A stretch of DNA of 64,000 nt, taken from Oscillatoria nigro-viridis PCC 7112 (GTDB lineage: Bacteria; Cyanobacteriota; Cyanobacteriia; Cyanobacteriales; Microcoleaceae). The notes beneath the pieces were generated by a model. That model saw only the letters and a list, made by a program, of their open reading frames with translations. It searched no databases and was not told the origin of the DNA. The DNA is taken from the NCBI RefSeq assembly GCF_000317475.1, contig NC_019729.1, positions 6,586,501-6,650,500 on the forward strand. The letters are read 5' to 3'. Of this stretch, positions 19,062 to 26,715 are shown one piece after another (positions within the stretch are counted from its first letter, which is position 1; every line of letters begins with the position of its first letter). The position numbers were made by a program, and so were the translations under genes.

Positions 19062-19607
19062 ATGCACAAATTCGCTGCGGCTTCAGAGAATGAATTAATT
19101 GTGTTTGGTGCAGCCAGACCAGGATACGGCGATGCAGAAGTTGCTCGCTGGATTGAATTTATGCAGGGGCATAATATCAAGCAAGTTTGCTGCTTGCTGG
19201 CTCAAACGCAACTCATCCGCTACACTGATTTACTGGGAACATATCGGAACATCTTTGGGTGCGATCGAGTTTGCTGGGCACCGATTGCAGACTTTGAATT
19301 GGTCGATCGCCATATTTTAATCGATCGCATATTGCCGTTCTTGGAATCTGCAAATAGCAAAGGCGAACGGGTGGTAGTTCACTGTTCTGGGGGGATCGGA
19401 CGTACAGGACAGGTTTTGGCTGCTTGGTTGGTCAGCGCGCGGGGATTGTCTAACAAACAGGCGATCGCGGCAGTAAAAAAAACTGGCAGAAATCCCTATG
19501 AAGCAGCAATCGCAGCTTGTTTGAAAGGTCGAAACCCCTGGCTAGTCGTTGAAGAACTTAATGCTATCTTAGATGATTGTCGCCTGGCTGCGAGACATGA
19601 TATATAG
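19062..19607 (+). CDS. Protein-tyrosine/dual-specificity phosphatase-like protein
   Basis: A 181-residue protein with the cysteine phosphatase signature HCSGGIGRTG at 107-116: nucleophile Cys108 and phosphate-binding Arg114. A general-acid aspartate probably lies in the PIADFEL segment at 74-80. The short length and CX5R loop fit the dual-specificity/archaeal-type phosphatase group. Substrate unknown. No partner kinase is adjacent. The downstream spacer carries a palindromic miniature element. Confidence 0.82.
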   Translation: MHKFAAASENELIVFGAARPGYGDAEVARWIEFMQGHNIKQVCCLLAQTQLIRYTDLLGTYRNIFGCDRVCWAPIADFELVDRHILIDRILPFLESANSKGERVVVHCSGGIGRTGQVLAAWLVSARGLSNKQAIAAVKKTGRNPYEAAIAACLKGRNPWLVVEELNAILDDCRLAARHDI

Positions 19608-19642
19608 CACTATAGCAAGTATATATATGTGCCAAGTGGGTA

Positions 19643-19769
19643 AGGAATGAGAATTAAATAACTTCCACTCTTGAAAGTGGGATGGGCGTCCCGCCCGTCC
19701 AAAAAGAACGGGCGGGACGCCCATCCCACAATAACAATTAAAATTGTAAGTTATTTAATTCGCGCTCCT
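19643..19769. mobile_element. Palindromic miniature element, copy A
   Basis: Core 19651-19761 (111 bp) starts GAATTAAATAACTT and ends with its exact inverse, and contains a long GGGATGGGCGTCCCGCCCGT hairpin. A near-identical copy, inverted, is at 33380-33506. Similarity extends a few bases beyond the core, giving imperfect ends of about 22 bp. It has no coding capacity and is probably a MITE. Confidence 0.85.
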
Positions 19770-19771
19770 AA

Positions 19772-19894
19772 GTCCTAAAACATTTAAAAGACTCCGCTTT
19801 CTACGATCGAACTCAGGCATCGCATAAAAGGGTGTTTTGGCTGTCACCGTTAGCCGATCCGCTGGCGTTTTTGCGAATATTAGAGAACAAATAA
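19772..19894 (+). pseudogene. Relic of the C-terminus of a cruG-like glycosyltransferase
   Basis: The frame reads SAFYDRTQASHK-VFWLSPLADPL and on to AFLRIL, then ENK and a stop at 19892-19894. This matches cruG codons near 10665-10746 (SYDTSQASGKWLFWLSPLADPL, AFLRIL) at both DNA and protein level. Only about 35 codons remain, cut off by a miniature element upstream and diverging after FLRIL. It is either a remnant of a second cruG-like gene or a duplicated fragment. A mutational relic is the simplest reading. Confidence 0.75.
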
Positions 19895-19899
19895 CGCAC

Positions 19900-20781
19900 T
19901 TACAGCAGCGCCATATCCTTGAAGCAACGGCGGGTTAACTCGATTCTTGCAGGGGCGTCATTATTGTTGCGGATGTCAATGTTTGTAGCAAAAAAGTAAA
20001 CATTTTTATCCTTTTCTAAATAACCTACATACCAGCCAATTTGAGGCTTTGTTTGTTCTCCAAAGCTTGCCCAGCCTGTTTTTGCCCTAATTGTGTAATC
20101 GGGAGTTTGTTCGACAATTATGATGTCTTTCACCAGAGACAGCGATCGCTCAGAAAAGGGTAAGTCATTTTTGTACAGACGGCGGAGAAATTGAATTTGC
20201 TCGTTGGGTGTGATTCGCAGTTCTCCCTCTAACCAGAATTTGTCAATATCGTCTTTGTTACCGATTTTTTGGTTGCCGTAACCGACTTTAGTTACCCATT
20301 TTTGCATTTGCTCGTGCCCGACTCGGCGGGCGAGAACTTGGTAAAACCAAACGGCGGAAAGTTTGATGGCTTCTCTCATATTCAAGTCTCGATTCCATGC
20401 GGGAATTTGCCTTTGAATTCCATCCCAAGTTAGCACGGCAATCTCATCTGAAATCACCCCTGTTTCTAATGAAATCAGAGAGTTGAGAATCTTAAATGTA
20501 GATGCTGGTAAAAAAGCTGTGGCGTTACGCTGCGGGTTGTGTTGATAAAGCCGATCGCTGTTCAAATCGTAAATTGCGATCGAGCCTTCAACTCCTAGTT
20601 CTTGAAAGTGCCGTCCAAAATTCATTGTCTGAGCAACATCTCCTCCGCGTCGTGGAGATTCTTGCACAGGAGGTGGCACGGTTAAGGCTGATTGCGGTGG
20701 CTGAAGTAAAACAAAAGTAATGCAGCCTAATACAATTAAAACAACAGCGATCGCACGAGATATTCGGTTCATAAACTTCAA
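19900..20781 (-). CDS. Class D beta-lactamase-like protein
   Basis: A 293-residue serine hydrolase with an N-terminal membrane/signal segment (about residues 8-26). It has the class D motifs: STFK at 94-97 (nucleophile Ser94, Lys97), SAV at 142-144, YGN at 168-170 and KTG at 234-236. The transpeptidase-like fold can hydrolyse beta-lactams, but in environmental bacteria it may only bind penicillin. A VLGC segment at 17-20 could be a lipobox. No BlaR/BlaI-type regulator is adjacent. Chromosomal OXA-like genes are known from cyanobacteria; activity cannot be judged from sequence. Confidence 0.87.
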   Translation of the reverse strand: MKFMNRISRAIAVVLIVLGCITFVLLQPPQSALTVPPPVQESPRRGGDVAQTMNFGRHFQELGVEGSIAIYDLNSDRLYQHNPQRNATAFLPASTFKILNSLISLETGVISDEIAVLTWDGIQRQIPAWNRDLNMREAIKLSAVWFYQVLARRVGHEQMQKWVTKVGYGNQKIGNKDDIDKFWLEGELRITPNEQIQFLRRLYKNDLPFSERSLSLVKDIIIVEQTPDYTIRAKTGWASFGEQTKPQIGWYVGYLEKDKNVYFFATNIDIRNNNDAPARIELTRRCFKDMALL

Positions 20782-20892
20782 TAAGGTAGCAAAATCACAG
20801 GCAGTAAGGTCACAGGGGCGATCGACTTGTAAGGTGCGTCTGACTTATGCTGTGTAAGAAACAATTAAGGTTTGCCCCTGACGCACCCTACT

Positions 20893-20916
20893 ATATAGAA
20901 CCCATTTGATATCTTT
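20893..20916. repeat. Left inverted repeat of a 2.58-kb island
   Basis: TATAGAACCCATTTGATATC from 20894; the inverse of a sequence ending at 23472 matches 21 of 22 positions. It precedes an IS5-type transposase fragment, so it is probably that element's terminal repeat. Confidence 0.75.
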
Positions 20917-20960
20917 ATAATATTAAATTAAGACACCTACAACCCTCTAATTCATTTGCT

Positions 20961-21281
20961 ATGACATATTCCAGCAGTCTCACTGACGCCGAATGGGGAC
21001 TTCTGGAACCGCTGTTGCCTCAGATATTACCGCAGAAGAAACGGACACGACCCTGTGATTGGACGAAGCGGGAGCTCATCGATGGCATCCTCTATCAACT
21101 CAAGAATGGCTGCAATTGGGAAGACTTACCCTTCTCCACCACAAAACCTGTCGGCAAAGGAACTGGAATGGGGATGTCAATGAGCTATCGAATCATTACC
21201 GAGAAACATCAGGGCAAACTGATCTGTATCTCTACGCCTGGTAAAGGAGCATTCAGAAATTTGTCGCATTCTGTAGCTTGA
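20961..21281 (+). pseudogene. Chimeric frame: IS5-type transposase N-terminus joined to histidine-kinase C-terminus
   Basis: The 106-codon frame begins as an IS5-family transposase (SLTDAEWGLLEPLLP, then LIDGILYQLKNGCNWEDLP, residues 5-57). It then switches without a stop to a histidine-kinase ATPase G2 region (TTKPVGKGTGMGMSMSY, EKHQGKLICISTPGKGA, residues 60-97). Neither half is complete: the DDE catalytic domain and the rest of the kinase are missing. It records a deletion that fused an insertion sequence to a sensor kinase gene from elsewhere. The kinase part is not a close copy of either kinase at 42230-46443. Probably non-functional. Confidence 0.8.
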
Positions 21282-21444
21282 GTAATTCCGACAGAAACCT
21301 TTGTTAACCAGCAACTTTACTCAGTCTAACTGCAGAGTTGAGCGGCAATATATCAGCCCAAAATGCAGCAAAGAAGCTCTATTCGCCGCTCCAACGAATT
21401 GTTGTGCTGCGTCGCCCTGTGATTAATCAACTTAACCAGTTTTT

Positions 21445-22290
21445 CTAAGTTTTCAACATCAGGGTTTTTAATTGCTGGAGTCGCTCGACTGTACCAGATT
21501 CAGGCAAAGGAGTATAGACTACGAGCGTTAATTCTGGTGTTTCTGTGACTTGAAATAAAGCGTATTCAAACACCAAATGTCCTACGATCGGATGTTCGTA
21601 TGACTTGAAACCTTCAAGCTTTGCTTGAACTTCGTGTTGTGACCACCACTGCCGAAATTCATGGCTGACTTTTTTCAAATCTTCTGCTAGCTCAATGAGT
21701 GCAACATCTCCCAGGTAACGCCCACAGATACTACGAAACCGTGCCAGCATTAACTGAGCCTGCCCTTCCCAATTCAAAAGCATCTGACGATGAGCGGTAT
21801 TCGTAAAGAAATACCAGATTTTATTACGCTCACGGGTTGTCATCTTGCTAAAGTCGCCAAACAAGGCACAAGCAGCTTGATTCCAGCCCAGGATATCAAA
21901 GCGATATCCCACCACGTAAGCTGGGCAGTCTGCTAGATGATCCAACATCCGCTGAATGGCAGGACTAACCGCGCTCTTGCCATGCGGAATTTCTGGCGGC
22001 AATTGCTGCAACGCCAACATAAATAAATGAGTGCGCTCCTCCGATGTCAATCGAAGCGCCTGAGCGAGACTTTCTAATACTTGGGCAGACACTCGAATGT
22101 CACGCCCTTGCTCCAAGAATGTGTACCAGGTGGTGCTGACGTTGACCAGTTGAGCCACTTCCTCTCGCCTTAATCCCGGGGTACGTCGGCGTGTTCCACT
22201 TGGTAAGCCCACATCCGCAGGGGTCAGGCGATCGCGGCGTGTTTTGAGAAAATCGGCGAGTTCTTTAAGATGTGGCTTACTCGTTGCCAT
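21445..22290 (-). CDS. XRE-family regulator with MmyB-like ligand-binding domain
   Basis: A 281-residue regulator. A helix-turn-helix lies at about 10-80 (RTPGLRREEVAQLVNVS--WYTFLEQGRD is diagnostic). It is followed by an MmyB-like PAS-type domain at about 105-275 (YVVGYRFDILGWNQAACALFGDF, RSICGRYLGD, HPIVGHLVFEY). This family usually controls a divergently transcribed short-chain dehydrogenase or reductase, exactly as found here with a 117-bp gap. Binding is expected in that gap; no clear operator was identified. The pair lies inside the inverted-repeat-bounded island. Confidence 0.9.
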   Translation of the reverse strand: MATSKPHLKELADFLKTRRDRLTPADVGLPSGTRRRTPGLRREEVAQLVNVSTTWYTFLEQGRDIRVSAQVLESLAQALRLTSEERTHLFMLALQQLPPEIPHGKSAVSPAIQRMLDHLADCPAYVVGYRFDILGWNQAACALFGDFSKMTTRERNKIWYFFTNTAHRQMLLNWEGQAQLMLARFRSICGRYLGDVALIELAEDLKKVSHEFRQWWSQHEVQAKLEGFKSYEHPIVGHLVFEYALFQVTETPELTLVVYTPLPESGTVERLQQLKTLMLKT

Positions 22291-22407
22291 CGCTGAACCG
22301 TTGCCCTCAACCTAGTAGTGTCAATACCAGTATAAGTTCGCTCTGGTTATATCTCGATCTCCCTGATAGGTTGAAAACAAGGTTTTGTATTCACACTCTC
22401 ACACAGC

Positions 22408-23340
22408 ATGAGCCAGTCAAGCATGAACGTTTTTCTAACAGGTGCAACGGGGTACGTCGGTTCATTGGTGGGCGAACAGTTGCAAGCAGCAGGGCATACG
22501 GTTGTAGGTTTGGTAAGAACAGAAGCAGCGGCTGACAAACTAAGGCAGCGGGGCATTAAACCACTGCTTGGCGATCTACGCGATACTGAAACATTAGCGC
22601 AGGCAGCGCGTGCAGCAGATGGTGTGATTCACACTGCCTTTATTCACGACTTTAGTGATATTGAAGGAGCAGTCAAAGTGGAACAAACGGCGATTGCAAC
22701 GTTTATCGATGCCTTGGCTGGATCGGGGAAACCTTTTGTTGCCACTTCTGGGACAGGATTGCTAGGAGATACTGGCGATCGCATCATTGATGATAGTGAA
22801 ATGATTATTCCTAAAGATGCGTTAGCCTCTAGAGCAGCATCTGAACAGGCGATTCTGCAAGCAGCCCAGCAAAACATTCGTAGTATTGCCTTACGTCTTC
22901 CGATTTTTGTCTATGGTCGCGGTAGCAGTCAGTTTCTTCCCATTCTGATTCAGGATGCCCAACAAGCAGGGGTAGCACGGTTTATTGAACCAGGGGATTA
23001 CCAATACTCCGTCATTCATGTAGATGATGTTGCCAAACTGTATGTACTTGCTTTAGAGAAAGGGCAAGCGGGAGCTATATATCATGCAGTTTCTGAATCA
23101 GGAATTAGCATTAAAGCGATCGCCGAAGCTATTTCTCGGTTACTCGGCTGTGCTGTAAAAGGAATGTCGAAGGAAGAAGCCATTCAGTCGTGGGGGTTGT
23201 CTTTAACGACGTTTTTCTCCATTCATAATCAGGTTTCATGCACAAGAGCTGAAACAGATTTAGGTTGGCGACCAGAGATCGAAACCACAATCCTAGAGGA
23301 TATTGAATTTGGTTCATATCGTGCCCAATGGCAGAACTAG
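22408..23340 (+). CDS. NAD-dependent epimerase/dehydratase (extended SDR)
   Basis: A 310-residue Rossmann-fold enzyme with nucleotide-binding TGATGYVG near the N-terminus. An acidic-rich segment GDLRD lies near residue 52. The usual YxxxK active-site motif is not seen in the region after the conserved GTGLLGDTGD segment, where SRAASEQAILQ stands instead. That places it among the atypical SDRs. A start at 22423 (MNVFLTG) is equally possible. It is divergent from the XRE regulator that probably controls it. Substrate unknown; related regulator-linked reductases act on small aldehydes or quinones, which is only a guide. Confidence 0.85.
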   Translation: MSQSSMNVFLTGATGYVGSLVGEQLQAAGHTVVGLVRTEAAADKLRQRGIKPLLGDLRDTETLAQAARAADGVIHTAFIHDFSDIEGAVKVEQTAIATFIDALAGSGKPFVATSGTGLLGDTGDRIIDDSEMIIPKDALASRAASEQAILQAAQQNIRSIALRLPIFVYGRGSSQFLPILIQDAQQAGVARFIEPGDYQYSVIHVDDVAKLYVLALEKGQAGAIYHAVSESGISIKAIAEAISRLLGCAVKGMSKEEAIQSWGLSLTTFFSIHNQVSCTRAETDLGWRPEIETTILEDIEFGSYRAQWQN

Positions 23341-23424
23341 AATCTCAAAAATAGGATGGTCGTCCAAGCTATTGTGAGCGTTTTAACTTAAGCAGTAAAA
23401 CTATTATTAGGCTGCAACTTTCCA

Positions 23425-23473
23425 TAGAGAACCCATTTGAGATCTCAAGAAGATGTCAAATGGGTTCTATATA
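23425..23473. repeat. Paired IS ends, right boundary of the island
   Basis: A palindrome made of TAGAGAACCCATTTGAGATCT and the inverted AGATGTCAAATGGGTTCTATA with a short spacer. It reads as two terminal repeats of one insertion sequence back to back with the interior deleted. The outer one pairs with 20894-20915. Confidence 0.75.
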
Positions 23474-23497
23474 GCTTTCAATTGCCTATGTTCTCAA

Positions 23498-23911
23498 CTA
23501 TAAAACTGCCATAATAGTTAAGGCGACCAAACAGCTTAACTGAATTACTAAGCTGAACAACCGAAACTTGGGATCGAGGCCAGCAATGTGAACCGCTGAA
23601 TGTACAAGCCGAAATAGAATGTACACAACAATCAGCAAATCTACTGCTGTTCCTGAAACACCCCTAACTGTTAGAAGGAAAACAACTCCCAAATACAAAG
23701 GCAGGTTTTCTATCAAGTTGGATTGTACTCGAAATAGTCGCCAAAGCAAGCTGTCGTCGTTTTGTGTGCCGAAATCTTTTACAGATCCGCCCGCAGATAG
23801 ATGCCGAATCCTGACTGTTAGCAGCATGATAACAACCGCGATCGTCCACAAAATGAAAATTGTTAAACCCCAGAGAGGGAAAGTCATATTTGTCGGTTCA
23901 ATTTGCATCAT
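23498..23911 (-). CDS. MAPEG family membrane protein
   Basis: A 137-residue protein with four hydrophobic segments (about 11-30, 65-85, 87-103, 115-135). It has the MAPEG signature RVQSNLIENLPLYL between segments one and two. Family members include glutathione S-transferases and leukotriene synthases; bacterial members are mostly uncharacterised. It lies just outside the island's right end. Its own start is one of two adjacent ATGs. Confidence 0.82.
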   Translation of the reverse strand: MMQIEPTNMTFPLWGLTIFILWTIAVVIMLLTVRIRHLSAGGSVKDFGTQNDDSLLWRLFRVQSNLIENLPLYLGVVFLLTVRGVSGTAVDLLIVVYILFRLVHSAVHIAGLDPKFRLFSLVIQLSCLVALTIMAVL

Positions 23912-24236
23912 CTTTCTACCTTGCGAAACTGCGGCTAAGACTTTATAAAAGTTATATCAAATCCGGTAGCACCGTCCAGTCATCTGCGTTAATCTGTGTC
24001 GATCTGCCTGTATCTGCGGTAAAAAAAAGAGAATAACCGCCCCGGACAATGGATTGACGCCCATTCACGCAGAGGTCGAGAAGAGAGATATGAATAATTC
24101 GGATATTCTGAGTGTTTTCGGAAATCGATAGATCGCCCACGATATAACATTTTAGAAAAGCTTCCCGTCAGTACAATAGTTCTGGCGTTCTCATCTTTAG
24201 CTAACATGAGTAAATCTAAAATCTAAAATCTAAAAT
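23912..24236. other. Gene-free stretch with dispersed repeat and STRR
   Basis: It carries a reversed copy of the GCGGAT-AACGCAGAT repeat (23981-24020). A heptamer array AAAATCT at 24211-24241 runs into the 3' end of the DUF3037 gene. Short antisense frames here are not convincing as genes. Confidence 0.6.
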
Positions 24237-24635
24237 CTAACATCGACTTGACGATCGCACCATTGTATCGAGCAAGTGTTCGATCGCACCCGGTAGACTC
24301 TGGCAAAAACCAGTGTGTACCCGCGATGTCTGAACGATCGTGCTGCGGGGTGCTACGAGCCAGTGAAAGCGCTCTCTGTGGGGCAGTTGACCGATCGCGC
24401 CAGATTCCTTGCCGCCGGCACAAATGATGGGAATGACTGCTAGGTGATTGCGAATCATTTCCAGATCCAAGGTTGAGTCGATCGCCATCAAGCGCTGTTC
24501 ATCAATTTCGATACGGGCTTCGAGGAATTTTTTCGCAGCGCAGGAAACGATCGCCCCGACGTTGATAAACTCCTCGCGCTCGACTTTGGGAACGACGCGG
24601 ATAATGGCATAATCATAAAGAAATCGATCGGGCAC
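24237..24635 (-). CDS. DUF3037 protein, partner of HipA-like kinase
   Basis: A 132-residue protein with the DUF3037 opening YDYAIIRVVPKVEREEFINVGAI, then a short helical region and a HWLV--RSTIVQTS-VHTG segment. Its start overlaps the end of the HipA-like gene by 23 bp, so the two are translationally coupled. Such DUF3037/HipA-like pairs recur in bacteria and are candidates for a kinase-based regulatory or toxin-antitoxin-like module, but no activity is established. The stop codon falls in a heptamer repeat. Confidence 0.85.
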   Translation of the reverse strand: MPDRFLYDYAIIRVVPKVEREEFINVGAIVSCAAKKFLEARIEIDEQRLMAIDSTLDLEMIRNHLAVIPIICAGGKESGAIGQLPHRERFHWLVAPRSTIVQTSRVHTGFCQSLPGAIEHLLDTMVRSSSRC

Positions 24636-25401
24636 TAATCGCTTCCTCCAAAAAAATATGTGGTGATTCTAACCGATTTAGCAGGTACTCGATATAAGCA
24701 TCCCGATGTTGGTTGCGATCGCTGAAAGGAGAATCTCCCACCAGCCAAGTATCAGGAATTAGTTTAACGATGTTGCCAATGATCTCCGGGGTTAGCGTTT
24801 GAGTCATCTTTGAATTAGCCGCTTCCAGCGTGTTGGCAAAACGCAGCAGAACGTGGTCTTTGATTGGGGGAAAACGATCGCGGCTGCGCGAGAGATAATC
24901 TTTCCAGGTATGGTGGAAGTAGAGGGCTGCACCGTGATCGATCAGCCAAAGCCGGCGGTGCCATACCAGCATATTTGCATTGCGCGGCGTGCGATCGATG
25001 TTGGTCACAAAAGCATCGAACCAGACGATTTCTGAGGCGAGATCCGCCTCTGATTTCCCCGCTATCGGGTCAAAAGTGATAGAGCCCGGGAGATAGTCGA
25101 GGGCGAGGTTGAGGCCAGCGCTTGCTCGGATCAAATCTTGAATTTCCGGGTCAGGCTCAGTCCGAGCCAGTTCGGGATCGAGTTCAACAAAGACGAGTTC
25201 GGGGACTGGCAGCCCGGAGGCGCGAGCAATCTCTCCCGCCACTAGCTCGGCGATCAGAGATTTTGCTCCCTGGCCCGCACCCCGAAATTTGAGCACGTAC
25301 ATACCATCATCATCTGCTTCGACGATCGCCGGCAGCGATCCGCCCTCGCGCAAGGGAGTGACATACCTGGTAGCAATGACTGTTCGCAAGCTGATACTCA
25401 T
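24613..25401 (-). CDS. HipA-like kinase-fold protein
   Basis: A 262-residue protein of the short HipA-like family. A nucleotide-binding region lies at about 35-60 (YVLKFRGAGQGAKSLIAE). The catalytic segment is WFDAFVTNIDRTPRNANML, followed by LWLIDHGAAL, which stands where kinases carry DFG. The protein is much shorter than E. coli HipA (440 residues), lacking its N-terminal subdomain. The start at 25401 (MSISLRTV) is preferred over an upstream ATG because the extra 12 residues resemble spacer sequence. No HipB-type DNA-binding partner is adjacent; the coupled DUF3037 gene takes that place. Confidence 0.85.
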   Translation of the reverse strand: MSISLRTVIATRYVTPLREGGSLPAIVEADDDGMYVLKFRGAGQGAKSLIAELVAGEIARASGLPVPELVFVELDPELARTEPDPEIQDLIRASAGLNLALDYLPGSITFDPIAGKSEADLASEIVWFDAFVTNIDRTPRNANMLVWHRRLWLIDHGAALYFHHTWKDYLSRSRDRFPPIKDHVLLRFANTLEAANSKMTQTLTPEIIGNIVKLIPDTWLVGDSPFSDRNQHRDAYIEYLLNRLESPHIFLEEAISARSISL

Positions 25402-25510
25402 GCTATTTTCGATTTGAGATTTTCGATGGGAAATCACTGATTTTATGAGGGTTCAGATCACGGGCTTACAGACAGTTGGATTCTTTCTTTTAACTGGGAC
25501 TTATGTTAAG

Positions 25511-25600
25511 TAAGCTGTTGTGCATTTAAATAGGGTGAAAGGGAACAGGGAACGGGAAACGGGGAACAGACAATATGTAATTTAAATGCACAACAGCTTA
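25511..25600. mobile_element. 90-bp miniature element with IS630-type ends (copy 2)
   Basis: Starts TAAGCTGTTGTGCATTTAAA and ends with its perfect inverse, TTTAAATGCACAACAGCTTA, with TA at both ends. The first 20 bases are identical to one end of the IS630-type element at 36368-37559. The interior is a purine-rich GGGAACAGGGAACGGG run without coding capacity. Confidence 0.88.
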
Positions 25601-25728
25601 GTTTGTTTAGTAAACAGATGGCTAAAAGGACACAACATTGTTGTGTCCCTACGGAATTTTGCCAAATCTTGCTTTGAGACAGTCATTAGTCATCAGTTAT
25701 TAATCAACCAATAACTCATGACCAACCA

Positions 25729-26634
25729 CTAATCAGTTGTACTAACGTGGTCGATTCTCTCTAATTGCCAGAGAATTTGGTTGCCTTCGCGGCGCACCCG
25801 CGAAACTACCCAATTTCGCCACACCCAATTGTCTCCGCGACTGGTGACAGCGCTGGCATTTACATCCATCAAATCAGCCAGTTCAGAACTGGTAATCAAG
25901 TAGCCTTTCGTCGCAACCTCGTCGGCGATGTGCAACGTTTCGATCAGATTGCGGAGGTCCTGAACCCTCACCTCGCGGGGCAAGTTCTCCAGGGTATCGG
26001 CAGTTGAATCCATCATGGTAGAGTTGGAGATCGGAAGGTCAGAAGTTATGACATAGGATTCTATCGTTTTGTTACCAGTTGTGTCCGTTTCTTCCCAAAC
26101 AATTGTGTTGTCAAAGTGTAGGGGCGGTGCCCCCGTCCCCGCCCCGGCCTCGTCTCCCGTTGGTTTCTGCTGTTGCAGTTCGGGAGTGAGATTGCGGGAG
26201 AAGCTGCGGGCGATTTCATCGCATCTGTCGTTGTAGAAGTCGCCGGAGTGGCCGCGGACGTGTTCCCACTTGATTTGTCGGGAATTCAGCTTGTCTAGCA
26301 GATGCCAGAGGTCTTGGTTGACAACCTCTTTGCCCGTTGAGGTTTTCCAGCCTTTATTTTTCCAGCCTTGAATCCATTTAGTGATGCCGTTTTTAACGTA
26401 TTCGCTGTCGGTGTAAACCGTGACTGGTTCGCTTTGACCGGAATTGGCAAAAAATTCCAGCGCCGCGACTGCAGCCTGCATTTCCATGCGGTTGTTAGTA
26501 GTTTGGGGGTCTCCACCTCCGAGTTCGTGACAGTTGCCGTCGGCGAAACAAACTACTGCACCCCAGCCGCCTGGGCCCGGGTTGCCGGAACAAGCGCCGT
26601 CTGTGTAGAGGCTTTTGATTTTGGGAGTTGTCAT
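25729..26634 (-). CDS. rnhA: Ribonuclease HI with C-terminal extension
   Basis: A 301-residue protein. Residues 5-148 form RNase HI, which cuts the RNA strand of RNA-DNA hybrids. The opening LYTDGACSGNPGPGGWG and catalytic residues Asp12, Glu51, Asp76, His129 and Asp136 are all present. The remaining 150 residues, including ETLHIADEVATKGYLITSSELADLMDV, form an extension not found in the short enzyme. It may be a small helical DNA- or protein-binding domain of cyanobacterial RNase HI proteins. It is divergent from the TpsA-CHAT fusion gene with an 81-bp gap. Confidence 0.92.
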   Translation of the reverse strand: MTTPKIKSLYTDGACSGNPGPGGWGAVVCFADGNCHELGGGDPQTTNNRMEMQAAVAALEFFANSGQSEPVTVYTDSEYVKNGITKWIQGWKNKGWKTSTGKEVVNQDLWHLLDKLNSRQIKWEHVRGHSGDFYNDRCDEIARSFSRNLTPELQQQKPTGDEAGAGTGAPPLHFDNTIVWEETDTTGNKTIESYVITSDLPISNSTMMDSTADTLENLPREVRVQDLRNLIETLHIADEVATKGYLITSSELADLMDVNASAVTSRGDNWVWRNWVVSRVRREGNQILWQLERIDHVSTTD

Positions 26635-26715
26635 GAGCGAATTAATTTGTTATTTACAGGTAAGTTGTTTGCAAGTGCGATAATTAAGGCAATTGCGATA
26701 GTTTTACTTGCTGCT

